Shown here in pieces: positions 29,518-41,249 of a stretch of 64,000 nucleotides of DNA (its first letter is position 1; every line of letters starts with the position of its first letter). This DNA comes from Streptomyces cyaneus. GTDB lineage: Bacteria; Actinomycetota; Actinomycetes; Streptomycetales; Streptomycetaceae. The stretch covers positions 1 through 64,000 of the forward strand of contig NZ_ML138679.1 in assembly GCF_004028635.1 (NCBI RefSeq), read 5' to 3'. A model generated the notes under the pieces. That model ran no database searches, had not been told where the DNA came from, and saw only the letters and a list, made by a program, of their open reading frames with translations. The translations under genes were made by a program, and so were the position numbers.

Positions 29518-30471
29518 ATGCTGCACGCCACACAGCACGCGGACATCCCCGCCGACACCGCGGAACTGGACACGGCCCTGCGAGGCGGCCCGTTCCACGT
29601 CGCCCTGCGCGCCGCGATAGCCGCCCGGGGACTGCCGCTGCAGCGCGTGCAGCATCATCTGTCCCGTCGCGGTGTGAAGGTCGGCGTCACCAGCCTGAGC
29701 TACTGGCAGCAGGGCGCCCGCCGGCCGCAGCGCCCCGAGTCACTGCGTGCGGTACGGGCGCTGGAGGAGATCCTCCAACTGCCGGAGGAGTCCCTGATCC
29801 GGCTGCTCGCCGAAGCCGACCACCACTCCGCCCTCCAACGCCCCGCGGCCCGCTCCTACCGCTCCCTGGTGGAGGCCTCTGGCGTCCTGGAACAGCTGCT
29901 GGCCGAGCTGGACTGTCCTGTCGACGGCGGCCTGCACACCCTCGCCCACCACGAGCGGGTGCGGATCGGGCCGCGCCGTGAGCTGGCGGGGCGCGAGTCG
30001 CACCACATCGTGCGCGCCCACAGGGACGGCGTGGACCGCTTCGTCGCCGTCCACCACGGCGACCCGGGGTGCGTGCCGGAGCGCATCACGGTGCATGCGC
30101 TGGAGAACTGCCGCACGGGACGGGTCCGTTGGCACCATGACACCGGTGTCCTCGTGGCCGAGCTGCTCTTCGGCACCCGTCTGCGGGCCGGCGACACCTA
30201 CCTCTTCCGCTACGGCGTCGAGGACGGCACGGCCGACGTGTCCCGCGAGTACGCCCGCGGTTTCCCTCTCGCGGGCGGCCAGTACGCCCTCCAGGTCCGC
30301 TTCGCCGAGAACGCCCTCCCGGTCCGCTGCCACCGGTTCGCCCAGCACTCGGCGGCAGCTCCCCGCAGTGGCCGTCAGGGACTGGCCCTCAGTGGGCTGC
30401 ACCGTTCCGTCCACCTTGTCGAGCCACGGGTGCGGACGGGGATCGTGGGCATCGGGTGGGAGTGGGACTGA
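29518..30471 (+). CDS. XRE-like DNA-binding regulator of Streptomyces type
   Basis: The 317-residue protein has an N-terminal helix-turn-helix (about residues 30-75: ALRAAIAARGLPLQRVQHHL, then VTSLSYWQQGARRP). A large C-terminal domain of unknown fold follows, with many His/Arg residues and a beta-rich pattern. The N-terminus resembles the XRE domain of actinobacterial regulators that sense a small molecule through the second domain. ATG 29518 has AGAAAGG 7 bases upstream, preferred over the longer reading to 29452. It stands alone; targets are unknown. Confidence 0.75.
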   Translation: MLHATQHADIPADTAELDTALRGGPFHVALRAAIAARGLPLQRVQHHLSRRGVKVGVTSLSYWQQGARRPQRPESLRAVRALEEILQLPEESLIRLLAEADHHSALQRPAARSYRSLVEASGVLEQLLAELDCPVDGGLHTLAHHERVRIGPRRELAGRESHHIVRAHRDGVDRFVAVHHGDPGCVPERITVHALENCRTGRVRWHHDTGVLVAELLFGTRLRAGDTYLFRYGVEDGTADVSREYARGFPLAGGQYALQVRFAENALPVRCHRFAQHSAAAPRSGRQGLALSGLHRSVHLVEPRVRTGIVGIGWEWD

Positions 30472-30502
30472 GCCGCCGCTCCGATCTGCCCCAGGCTCGG
30501 CA

Positions 30503-30709
30503 GACCGCCAGGTCCTGACAGCGGCCGGGCAAACCACCACGCCGTGATCCCGGCAGAGCAGACCTCCACGTTGTGCCCCCGGCCGGGCAGACCACCACGT
30601 TCCTCATCCTGGGCAGGCTGACCACCACGTTTCTCGTCCCTGCCAGGCTGGCCACCTCGTTTCTCATCCCGGTACGGATGACCACCAGGTTCTGCTCCCG
30701 GGACCGCCG
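30503..30709. repeat. 29-30-bp tandem repeat, about seven copies
   Basis: Seven contiguous imperfect units (starting 30503, 30532, 30561, 30590, 30620, 30650, 30680) share GACCACCACGTTTCTCATCC with variable ends. They fill the space between the XRE-type gene and the LacI promoter. No spacers separate the units, so this is a minisatellite and not a CRISPR array. Confidence 0.8.
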
Positions 30710-30737
30710 ACGTTCCCCTCGGCAGGGTCAGGCTGGG

Positions 30738-30767
30738 GACGTAAACGATTGCGCAAACGTTTACGTC
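30738..30767 (+). promoter_or_regulatory. LacI-family operator: near-perfect 30-bp palindrome
   Basis: Arms GACGTAAACG and CGTTTACGTC flank a central TTGCGCAA; only the pair at positions 11 and 20 is mismatched. The centre is a classic LacI-family CG-centred site (AAACG-TTGCGCAA-CGTTT). It overlaps the -35 of the downstream promoter, so binding would block transcription of lacI and the sugar kinase (autoregulation). Confidence 0.8.
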
Positions 30768-30788
30768 CGGCCTCGAATGGGATACCTT
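30760..30788 (+). promoter_or_regulatory. Promoter of the LacI-kinase operon
   Basis: TTTACG (30760-30765), a 17-base spacer and TACCTT (30783-30788) make a plausible sigma-HrdB promoter. Its -35 lies in the right arm of the palindromic operator. Confidence 0.5.
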
Positions 30789-30857
30789 CCCGGCCAGAAG
30801 ACCCGCGGCGCCCGGGGAGGGCGGGCGCGGCACAGGCAGAACCGGGAGGGGATCGCG

Positions 30858-32024
30858 ATGGCGACCATGGCCGACGTGGCGCGGAGCGCCGGCGTGTCCG
30901 TGGCGACCGTCTCGCATGTACTGAACGGCACCCGGCCGGTGCTGCCCCACACCCGCCAGGCGGTGCTGGACGCCATGGACGAGCTCGGCTACACGCCCAA
31001 CACCCTCGCCCGTTCCCTGGTGACCTCCCGCACCCGGTCCATAGGGCTCGCGGTGTCGGCGATCAGCAATCCGTACTTCACGGAGATACTCCAGGGCGTC
31101 GAGGCCGCTGCCCTGGAACACGGCTACAGCCTGCTCATCGCCGACCCGCACGACGATCCGGAGCATGAGCGCAAGGTCGTCCAGCTCCTGCACGAACGCC
31201 GCGTGGACGGCATGATCATCGCGGCCTCCGCGGACCCGCGCGAGCTCATCGCCTACCTCGGGCGTCACAAGGTGCCGACCGTCCTCCTCGACCGCGTGGT
31301 CGACACCACGGCCGACGGCTCGCCGCACTTCGACCAGGTCTGCGCCGACAGCGCCGAACCCGTGGCCCGGCTCGTCACTCATCTCGCCGACCTCGGCCAC
31401 CGGCGGATCGCCCTGGTCGCCGGCCTGCCCGGACTCAGCACCACCGGAGAGCGGCTCGCCGGATACCGGGACGGCCTGGCCTCCGCCGGGCTCGCCTTCG
31501 ACGAACACCTCCTCGTGCACGGCGACTCCGAGTCGGCGGGCGCCGAACAGGCCACCGCCGCACTGCTGTCGCTCGCCTCGCCGCCCACCGCACTTGTCAC
31601 CGCCAACAACGCGATGACGATCGGTGCCCTGCGTGCCCTGCGCGACCGCGGCCTGTCCGTGCCCGACGACATCGCGCTCTGCTGCTTCGACGACTTCGCC
31701 TGGGCCGACCTCTTCTCACCCCGGCTCACGGCGATAGCCCAGCCCAGCAGGGAGATGGGTGCCCACGCGGTCCGTGTGCTGCTCGATCGCCTCGCCTCGC
31801 CGGACCGGGCCGCCCGGACGGTGCGTCTTCCCTGCACCTTCATGCATCGCACCTCGTGCGGCTGCCCTGAACAGCCGCGGGGTGCCGGGACATCCGCGAA
31901 ACCCGAGATTCCCGAGGTGCGCGAAATAGCTGCCAGGCCCGAGAAACCCGACGGCACCGCCGAGCCCCTGCCATCCGACAGCCCCGAACAGCCCCTGACG
32001 TCCGTGAAAGGAACCGTCTCGTGA
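30858..32024 (+). CDS. LacI family transcriptional regulator
   Basis: The 388-residue protein has the LacI helix-turn-helix and hinge (TMADVARSAGVSVATVSHVLNG, then YTPNTLARSL). A periplasmic-binding-protein-like sensor domain follows, ending in the CCFDDFAWADLF-PRLTAIAQP region. After the sensor there is an extra 40-residue Pro/Glu-rich tail not typical of the family. ATG 30858 has GGGAGGGG upstream. It overlaps the PfkB kinase by GTGA and probably represses both genes until a sugar or sugar phosphate binds. Confidence 0.95.
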   Translation: MATMADVARSAGVSVATVSHVLNGTRPVLPHTRQAVLDAMDELGYTPNTLARSLVTSRTRSIGLAVSAISNPYFTEILQGVEAAALEHGYSLLIADPHDDPEHERKVVQLLHERRVDGMIIAASADPRELIAYLGRHKVPTVLLDRVVDTTADGSPHFDQVCADSAEPVARLVTHLADLGHRRIALVAGLPGLSTTGERLAGYRDGLASAGLAFDEHLLVHGDSESAGAEQATAALLSLASPPTALVTANNAMTIGALRALRDRGLSVPDDIALCCFDDFAWADLFSPRLTAIAQPSREMGAHAVRVLLDRLASPDRAARTVRLPCTFMHRTSCGCPEQPRGAGTSAKPEIPEVREIAARPEKPDGTAEPLPSDSPEQPLTSVKGTVS

Positions 32025-32932
32025 TCGTCGTCGCCGGTGAGGCCCTGATCGACCTGGTACCGCAGGGCACGGGCGCCCTGGCGGGCCTCAAGCCGGCGCT
32101 CGGCGGCGGTCCCTACAACACCGCCGTGGCCCTCGGCCGCCTCGGCTCCCCCACCGCCTTCTGCTCCCGGACCTCCTACGACGCCTTCGGGGACGCCCTG
32201 CTCGACGGGCTGCGGGAGGCCGGGGTCGACGTATCGGCCGTGCAGCGCGGTGTGGAGCCGACCACCCTCGCGGTGGCCACCATCGACGCGAAGGGCTCGG
32301 CCGCCTACTCCTTCTACGTCGAGGGCACCGCCGACCGGCTCTTCACGGCACCCCCGGAGCTGCCCGCGCAGACCCGCGCGGTCTCCTTCGGTACCTGCTC
32401 GCTCGTCCTGGAACCGGGGGCGAGCGCCTATGAGGAGCTGATGCGGAGCGCGGCCGCGCAAGGGGTGTTCACCGCGCTCGACCCGAACATCCGGGCCGGA
32501 CTGATCCCGGACCCGGACGGTTACCGGGCACGATTCAAGAGCTGGCTGCCGTCGGTGTCGCTGCTCAAGCTCTCCGAGGAGGACGCGCTGTGGCTGGGCG
32601 GCACCCCGCGCGAGTGGCTGACCGCGGGACCGGCGGCCGTCGTGATCACTCAGGGCGGTGACGGGCTGACCGCCTTCACGCGGGACGGCGCGGTGCACGC
32701 CGTAGCGGGCGAGAAGGTCGACGTCGTGGACACGATCGGTGCGGGCGACACCGTGAACGCGGCTCTCTTGCACGGCCTGGCCACTCAGGATGCCCTGTCC
32801 GCCGAGGCGCTCCTGGGACTGGGCGCCGACGGCTGGACACGGCTGTTGCGGTTCGCGGCGCGGGCTGCCGCGATCACCTGCTCCCGGGCCGGCGCCGAGC
32901 CGCCGTTCGCCTCCGAACTGGGGGACTTCTAG
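32021..32932 (+). CDS. PfkB-family carbohydrate kinase (fructokinase-like)
   Basis: The 303-residue kinase has the N-terminal GGGPYNTAVALGRLG sugar-binding motif and the C-terminal signature DTIGAGDTVNAALL with the catalytic Asp and anion hole. The family phosphorylates fructose, ribose or related sugars; GEALIDLVP near the start is most like fructokinases. The GTG start overlaps the LacI stop, so the regulator and kinase form one unit. No transporter is linked. Confidence 0.93.
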   Translation: MIVVAGEALIDLVPQGTGALAGLKPALGGGPYNTAVALGRLGSPTAFCSRTSYDAFGDALLDGLREAGVDVSAVQRGVEPTTLAVATIDAKGSAAYSFYVEGTADRLFTAPPELPAQTRAVSFGTCSLVLEPGASAYEELMRSAAAQGVFTALDPNIRAGLIPDPDGYRARFKSWLPSVSLLKLSEEDALWLGGTPREWLTAGPAAVVITQGGDGLTAFTRDGAVHAVAGEKVDVVDTIGAGDTVNAALLHGLATQDALSAEALLGLGADGWTRLLRFAARAAAITCSRAGAEPPFASELGDF

Positions 32933-33014
32933 GAGGCGTTCCGTGCCATTCCACTCTTGAGGAGTCAAGGTTCGTCACAGCCGCGGGGATCGGGCGGCTG
33001 ATCATTCAACGCAC

Positions 33015-33045
33015 GGCGCCCCGCAGGGAGTTCCCGCGGGGCGCC
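33015..33045. terminator. Bidirectional terminator between the kinase and uvrA
   Basis: GGCGCCCCGC (33015-33024) pairs with GCGGGGCGCC (33036-33045) around an 11-base loop, followed on the plus strand by CACTTTTC. It lies between two convergent genes and can serve both. Confidence 0.85.
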
Positions 33046-33085
33046 GCACTTTTCGGGTTGGGTTCGGGCTCGCTGCCCGCGAGCC

Positions 33086-36133
<3,048 letters not shown>

Positions 36134-36188
36134 GCCGGTCCGCACCTTTCTTGAGAGAAGTGACAGGGGCGAGGCCCCCGTGCTTTTC

Positions 36189-36211
36189 AGACTAGGGGGA
36201 GCCACTGACAA
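36189..36211 (-). promoter_or_regulatory. PafBC-type DNA-damage promoter of uvrA
   Basis: The minus strand reads TTGTCAGTG, GCTCCCCC, TAGTCT: a perfect consensus match. The start of transcription would lie about 50 bases before the GTG. Confidence 0.8.
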
Positions 36212-36356
36212 CGCCGGTCGGATTCCCGAATGGGACAACAATCCCGGACCATCCAGCATGCCCGACGCCAAGACCGACCCTATAGCACGTGCATTCGATT
36301 TACGGCACTCGTTCACCACCTTCACCCAAAGGTGTGGCGGGGCTAGTGTCAGCACC

Positions 36357-37043
36357 ATGATTGATCACGCTCGTGACCTGGTGTCTGTACGTGAAGCGAC
36401 GGAACGGCTGCTCACCGCAGCGGCCAAGCTGGACAACGCGTCGGTGGCCGAGCCGTCACGGCTCCCCGGCTGGAGCCGCGGCCATGTCCTCGCGCACCTC
36501 GCGCGCAACGCCGACGCCCTCGTGAACGTCCTCGAAGGGCGCCCCATGTACGTCTCGGCGACGACTCGGGACGCCGACATCGAACGGGACGCCCCTCGCC
36601 CCCTCGACGTACAGCTCACGGACGTACGTGAGAGTGCGGCCCGTTTCCAGGAGGCAGCAGCTGCTCCCGCGGACTGGTCGCGCACGGTCCGGCTGCGCAA
36701 CGGGGTCACCGACGCGGCGGCCCGGGTGCCGTTCCGGCGCTGGGTCGAGGTGGAGCTGCATCACGTGGATCTCGGGATCGGGTACGAGCTGGAGGATCTG
36801 CCGACGGAGTTCGTGGAGCGGGAGATCGACTTCCTCGCGGAGCGGTTCACCGGGCACCCCGACGTGCCGCCGACCCGCCTCACGGACGGCACGCGCGCGT
36901 GGGGCACGGGCCGGGAGGCGGGCACGCCAGAGATCACCGTCACGGGCCCGGCGCCCGCCCTGCTCGGCTGGCTCGCCGGGCGCCGCGACGGTGCCGGGCT
37001 GACCGTGCAGGGCGGCACACTGCCGTCGCTCCCCGCGCTGTAA
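36357..37043 (+). CDS. Mycothiol-dependent maleylpyruvate isomerase family protein
   Basis: The 228-residue protein has the DinB/MDMPI four-helix N-terminal domain ([20 protein letters not shown]) with metal ligands His in HVLAHLA and HHVDLG. A smaller C-terminal MDMPI domain follows ([19 protein letters not shown]). The family uses mycothiol, the actinobacterial thiol, for isomerisation or detoxification. It is divergent from uvrA. TAGTGT lies 10 bases before the ATG, so the transcript may be leaderless. The MBL-fold gene follows after 45 bases. Confidence 0.9.
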   Translation: MIDHARDLVSVREATERLLTAAAKLDNASVAEPSRLPGWSRGHVLAHLARNADALVNVLEGRPMYVSATTRDADIERDAPRPLDVQLTDVRESAARFQEAAAAPADWSRTVRLRNGVTDAAARVPFRRWVEVELHHVDLGIGYELEDLPTEFVEREIDFLAERFTGHPDVPPTRLTDGTRAWGTGREAGTPEITVTGPAPALLGWLAGRRDGAGLTVQGGTLPSLPAL

Positions 37044-37088
37044 CTCCTGAACCGTCCCTGGGCCGCTCTCCCGCTATAGGCTGCCGCC

Positions 37089-37745
37089 ATGACGTACAGC
37101 GGACAGGTGACGGTCGGTGGCCCCGCCGACGTGCACGAGCTCAAGGACCTGATGATCACCAAGATCGCGGTCGGCCCGATGGACAACAACGCCTATCTGC
37201 TGCGCTGCCGGGCCACGGACGAGCAACTGCTGATCGACGCCGCCAACGACGCGGACGCACTGCTCGGCATGATCGGTGACGACGGCATCGCGTCCGTCGT
37301 CACCACGCACCAGCACGGCGATCACTGGCAGGCGCTCGCCGCGGTCGTCGAGGCCACCGGCGCGCGCACATACGCCGGCCGGGACGACGCCGACGGCATC
37401 CCGGTGCCGACCGATGTCCTGGTCGACGACGGCGACACCATCCGGGTGGGGCGCGTGGAGCTCACCGCGCGCCACCTGGTCGGGCACACGCCGGGTTCGA
37501 TCGCCCTCGTCTACGACGACCCGCACGGACATCCCCATGTGTTCACCGGGGACTGCCTGTTCCCGGGCGGCGTGGGCAACACCCGTAAGGATCAGAAGGC
37601 GTTCGCCAGTCTGATCCACGACGTCGAGACGAAGATCTTCGACGTACTGCCGGACGAGACCTGGGTCTACCCGGGGCACGGCAACGACACGACGCTGGGC
37701 GCGGAACGGCCGCAGTTGCCGGAGTGGCACGCGCGGGGTTGGTGA
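37089..37745 (+). CDS. MBL-fold metallo-hydrolase (glyoxalase II-like)
   Basis: The 218-residue protein has the metallo-beta-lactamase metal motif THQHGDHWQ, further ligands in VGHTPGSI and TGDCLF, and the final His in YPGHGNDT. The fold fits hydroxyacylglutathione-hydrolase-like thioesterases; in actinobacteria the thiol would be mycothiol, which suits the upstream gene. A TATAGG -10 lies about 15 bases before the ATG, pointing to its own, near-leaderless promoter. Confidence 0.92.
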   Translation: MTYSGQVTVGGPADVHELKDLMITKIAVGPMDNNAYLLRCRATDEQLLIDAANDADALLGMIGDDGIASVVTTHQHGDHWQALAAVVEATGARTYAGRDDADGIPVPTDVLVDDGDTIRVGRVELTARHLVGHTPGSIALVYDDPHGHPHVFTGDCLFPGGVGNTRKDQKAFASLIHDVETKIFDVLPDETWVYPGHGNDTTLGAERPQLPEWHARGW

Positions 37746-38027
37746 GCGCGCGCCCCGCGCACGCACCCCGTGTGAATCGTTCACACGCGCCGGTGCCACG
37801 CGCGCGCTCCCGGCGGACGTTGTTGCGCAGTCAACTGGAAGCAGCCCCGCACAGGATGACGGCTCCTGAGCGGTAAGGGCCGCCGGTCTCTCAATCCCCG
37901 CCCTCGACCGGCGGCCCCGGCAGCTGCCGAGGGACCTGTTCACAGGAACGCAACACCCGTTCCCACTATGCGGACAGTTACCGTCGTGACCTCGACAAAC
38001 ACGACCATGTACTGTCAATCTCCCGCC
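37746..38027. other. Intergenic region with three inverted repeats upstream of the amino-acid transporter
   Basis: CGTGTGAA-TCG-TTCACACG (37770-37788) is a perfect 8-bp palindrome, either a terminator of the metallo-hydrolase gene or an operator. An 11-bp stem, 37878-37888 with 37916-37926, encloses a 27-base loop. A smaller CCTGT-TC-ACAGG follows near 37938. The structured leader could regulate the transporter, but I do not recognise a riboswitch class. Confidence 0.4.
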
Positions 38028-38912
38028 ATGCATCTTGCCCCTCGCGCGCTGCGCCGCGCCGTCGCCGTCGCAACGACAGCCCTGCTCGCCACCGCTCTCG
38101 GCTGTGCTCCGCAGCCGGACGACAAAGCCGCCGACGCACCCTCGGGGTCGGCCGGGAATACCTGCGCCAAGGGCAAGTTGGCCACTCAGACCTCCGGCAA
38201 GCTGACGATCGCCACCGACGAGCCGGCGTACGAGCCCTGGTTCAAGGACGACAAGCCCGCCAACGGTGAAGGATTCGAGTCGGCGGTCGCGTACGCCGTG
38301 GCGAAGCAGCTCGGCTACGACAAGAGCGCCGTCGTCTGGCAGAGCGTGCCGTTCAACAAGGCCTTCGCGCCCGGCGAGAAGACCTTCGACTTCGACATCA
38401 ACCAGGTGTCGATCAGCGACGAGCGCAAGAAGGCCGTGGACTTCTCCTCCGGCTACTACGACGTCCGCCAGGCCGTCATCGCGCTGAAGGGCACCGAGGC
38501 CGCCAAGGCGAAGAGCATCGCGGACCTCAAGGGTTTCAAGCTGGGCGCACAGGTCGGCACCACCAGCCTCGATTACATCGACGACGTGGTGAAGCCGACG
38601 CAGGAGGCCGCCGCGTACGCCAAGAACGACCAGGCCAAGTCCGCGCTGAAGAACGGTCAGGTCGACGCCATCGTCGTCGACCTGCCGACCGCCTTCTACA
38701 TCACCGCGGCCGAGGTGACGGACGCGACGATCGTCGGGCAGTTCGAGAACCAGGGCGGTACGCCGGAGCAGTTCGGGCTGGTGCTCGACAAGGGCAGCGC
38801 GCTCACCACGTGCGTGACCGACGCCGTGGACACGCTGCGCAAGGACGGCACCCTGGCCAAGCTCGAGCAGCAGTGGCTGTCGGACGCCGTCGACGCTCCG
38901 GTGCTCAAGTGA
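38028..38912 (+). CDS. Polar amino-acid ABC transporter substrate-binding lipoprotein
   Basis: The 294-residue family 3 binding protein has a lipobox (TALGCAPQ) with the lipidated Cys at about residue 26. The ligand-binding core includes FDFDINQVSISDERKKAVDFS. It captures a polar amino acid outside the membrane. ATG 38028 directly precedes the signal peptide; upstream ATGs (37968, 38007) would add a hydrophilic leader. No ribosome-binding site is evident, so the mRNA may be leaderless. The stop overlaps the permease start (GTGA). Confidence 0.92.
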   Translation: MHLAPRALRRAVAVATTALLATALGCAPQPDDKAADAPSGSAGNTCAKGKLATQTSGKLTIATDEPAYEPWFKDDKPANGEGFESAVAYAVAKQLGYDKSAVVWQSVPFNKAFAPGEKTFDFDINQVSISDERKKAVDFSSGYYDVRQAVIALKGTEAAKAKSIADLKGFKLGAQVGTTSLDYIDDVVKPTQEAAAYAKNDQAKSALKNGQVDAIVVDLPTAFYITAAEVTDATIVGQFENQGGTPEQFGLVLDKGSALTTCVTDAVDTLRKDGTLAKLEQQWLSDAVDAPVLK

Positions 38913-39829
38913 CGGTCACGAAGGCTGAGTCCGGCCACGGAGGCTCGGACGACAACGGTGACATGCCCGGAGCGAGCGGCGACGGGTACGTCCCCTCGCA
39001 GCGGCGTCTCGACCGCGAGCGCTACAAGCGCGCCCGCGCCCGCCGCGCCACGGCGATCGCCGCCCTCTCCACCCTGGTCACCGCCGTCGTCCTCTACCTG
39101 GTCGTGGTCAACGCGCCGGGCTGGCCGCGCACCAAGGAGACGTTCTTCGACTGGCAGTACGCGCGCGAGGCGTTCCCCAAGGTCCTCGAAGGGCTCTGGC
39201 TCAACGTCCGCCTGCTGCTGATCTGCGGTGTGGCCGTGCTGGTCCTCGGGATGCTCATCGCCGTCGCGCGTACGCTGCGCGGCCCGGTGTTCTTCCCGCT
39301 ACGGGCGCTGGCGGCGGCGTACACGGACTTCTTCCGCGGGCTTCCGCTCATCATTAACCTCATGATCGTCGTCCTCGGAGTCCCCGCGCTGCGGCTGCAG
39401 GGCGTGACCGTCGATCCGGTGCTGCTGGGCGGTACCGCGCTGACGCTGACGTATTCGGCGTACGTCGCTGAGGTGTTCCGCGCGGGCATCGAGTCCGTCC
39501 ACCCCTCGCAGCGCGCCGCGGCCCGCTCGCTCGGCCTCACCAACCGGCAGGCGCTGCGGCACGTCGTCCTGCCCCAGGCCGTACGCCGTCAGGTGCCGCC
39601 CCTGCTGAACGACCTGGTGTCGCTGCAGAAGGACACCGGTCTGGTGTCGATCGGCGGTGCGGTGGACGCCGTACGGGCCGCGGACATCATCGTGGGCCGC
39701 AGCCTCAACTACACGCCGTACATAGTCGCGGGCCTGGTCTTCGTGGCCTTGACCATCCCCATGACCCGCCTCACGGACTGGGTGACGGCCCGGATGGACC
39801 GTCGGCGCGCCCAAGGAGGAGCCCTGTGA
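38909..39829 (+). CDS. Polar amino-acid ABC transporter permease
   Basis: The 306-residue HisM/GlnP-type permease has about 50 hydrophilic N-terminal residues, then five or six membrane segments. The EAA-type loop is IESVHPSQRAAARSLGLTNRQALRHVVLPQA. It pairs with itself or another permease. The start overlaps the binding-protein stop and its own stop overlaps the ATPase start (GTGA), giving a compact three-gene importer operon. Confidence 0.94.
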   Translation: MTVTKAESGHGGSDDNGDMPGASGDGYVPSQRRLDRERYKRARARRATAIAALSTLVTAVVLYLVVVNAPGWPRTKETFFDWQYAREAFPKVLEGLWLNVRLLLICGVAVLVLGMLIAVARTLRGPVFFPLRALAAAYTDFFRGLPLIINLMIVVLGVPALRLQGVTVDPVLLGGTALTLTYSAYVAEVFRAGIESVHPSQRAAARSLGLTNRQALRHVVLPQAVRRQVPPLLNDLVSLQKDTGLVSIGGAVDAVRAADIIVGRSLNYTPYIVAGLVFVALTIPMTRLTDWVTARMDRRRAQGGAL

Positions 39830-40578
39830 GCGACGCACCTGTGCTGCGGATGGAGTCCGTCCGCAAGACCTTCGGCGGCTCGGTCGTGCTGCGGGACGTC
39901 GACCTGGAGGTCGCCCCGCACACAGTGACCGCCTTGATCGGCGCCTCCGGCTCCGGCAAGTCCACGCTGCTGCGGTGCGCGAACCTGCTGGAGGACATCG
40001 ACGACGGTGCGATCTGGCTGGACGGCGAGGAGATCACCGATCCCCGCGTCGACCAGGACGGCGTACGGCGCCGTATCGGCGTGGTGTTCCAGGCGTACAA
40101 CCTCTTCCCGCACATGACGGTCCTGGAGAACATCACCCTCGCCCCACGCCGGGTGCACGGTGTCTCCCGCACGGAGGCCGAGGCACGCGCACGTGAGCTG
40201 CTGGAGCGGCTCGGGCTGGCCGACAAGGCGGGCGAGTACCCGGACCGGCTGAGCGGCGGCCAACAGCAGCGCGTCGCGATCGTCCGCGCCTTGGCCGTAC
40301 GTCCGCGGCTGCTGCTGCTCGACGAGATCACCGCCGCCCTCGACCCCGAGCTTGTCGGCGAAGTCCTCACCGTCGTCCGCGATTTGAAGGAGGACGGGAT
40401 GACTATGGTGCTGGCCACCCACGAGATGGGGTTCGCGCGCGACGTCGCCGACCAGGTTTGCTTTCTGGACGGCGGCGTGGTGCTGGAGCACGGCACGGCC
40501 GAGCAGATCTTCGGGGATCCGCAGCAGGAGCGCACTCAGCAATTCCTGCGGCGGATCGTGGAGGCGGGGCGGTTGTAA
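39826..40578 (+). CDS. Amino-acid ABC transporter ATP-binding protein
   Basis: The 250-residue GlnQ-type ATPase has Walker A (GASGSGKST), the Q-loop (VVFQAYNLFPHMTVLEN), signature LSGGQQQRV, Walker B (LLLLDEITAALDPE) and switch His (THEMGFA). It energises the importer encoded at 38028-39829. Last gene of the operon; a short tandem repeat follows it. Confidence 0.96.
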   Translation: MSDAPVLRMESVRKTFGGSVVLRDVDLEVAPHTVTALIGASGSGKSTLLRCANLLEDIDDGAIWLDGEEITDPRVDQDGVRRRIGVVFQAYNLFPHMTVLENITLAPRRVHGVSRTEAEARARELLERLGLADKAGEYPDRLSGGQQQRVAIVRALAVRPRLLLLDEITAALDPELVGEVLTVVRDLKEDGMTMVLATHEMGFARDVADQVCFLDGGVVLEHGTAEQIFGDPQQERTQQFLRRIVEAGRL

Positions 40579-40602
40579 GGACCGCTCGCCATGGTCGGCG
40601 GG

Positions 40603-40669
40603 ACTTACACCTCCACCGGACTCACACCTCCACCGGACTCACACGTCCACCGGGCTTACGCGTCCGCGG
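40603..40669. repeat. 17-bp tandem repeat, four copies
   Basis: Units ACTTACACCTCCACCGG, ACTCACACCTCCACCGG, ACTCACACGTCCACCGG and a diverged 16-base unit run head to tail between the convergent ATPase and aroQ genes. Confidence 0.8.
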
Positions 40670-40672
40670 AGT

Positions 40673-41143
40673 TCATAGTTGCCCGGACGTACCCGCCAGC
40701 GCCGCGACCCGCTCGACCCCGAACACGTACCCCTGCACACCGCATCCCGCGATGACGCCGTCGGCGCGCAGGGAGACGTACGAGTGGTGCCGGAACGACT
40801 CGCGCTTGTGGATGTTGGAGATGTGGACCTCCAACACGGGTAGTCCGTCACAGGTGTTGAGTGCGTCCAGAATCGCAACCGACGTGTGCGAGTAGGCGCC
40901 GGGGTTGATCACGATCCCGCTGTGGTTCAGCCGTGCCTCGTGGATCCAGTCGACCAACTCACCCTCGTGGTTGGACTGCCGGAAGTCGATCGTGCCGCCG
41001 TGCGCGGCCGCCGCCTTGGCACACAGGGCCTCGACATCGGCCAAGGTCTCGGAGCCGTAGATCTCCGGCTGGCGCTGGCCGAGCAGGTTCAGATTGGGGC
41101 CGTTGAGGATCATGATCGGGGCGTTGGCCAGGGTGCGGGGCAC
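40673..41143 (-). CDS. aroQ: Type II 3-dehydroquinate dehydratase
   Basis: The 156-residue enzyme performs step three of the shikimate pathway. Signature [18 protein letters not shown], the [11 protein letters not shown] motif, [12 protein letters not shown] with catalytic residues and the [11 protein letters not shown] loop are intact. GTG 41143 has GGAGGA 4 bases upstream, which decides it over the longer reading to 41305. It may also serve catabolic quinate use; the MFS gene at 42359 could be related. Confidence 0.96.
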   Translation of the reverse strand: MPRTLANAPIMILNGPNLNLLGQRQPEIYGSETLADVEALCAKAAAAHGGTIDFRQSNHEGELVDWIHEARLNHSGIVINPGAYSHTSVAILDALNTCDGLPVLEVHISNIHKRESFRHHSYVSLRADGVIAGCGVQGYVFGVERVAALAGTSGQL

Positions 41144-41249
41144 GGTTCCTCCGGTCCGTTCAGGGGTGGGGCGCTCTGTGGGCGACCGCTGCTCAGACCC
41201 CGGTTTATCACGATGCGTGGGCCGGGCCTCGGCTCCTATTCTCAGGGTC

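Noticed and set aside
30503..30709. CRISPR array
   Set aside because: Units are contiguous with no unique spacers, and no cas genes are present.
36212..36356. LexA-type SOS box between uvrA and the mycothiol gene
   Set aside because: No GAAC-N4-GTTC-type palindrome is visible; the PafBC-type promoter explains the position better.
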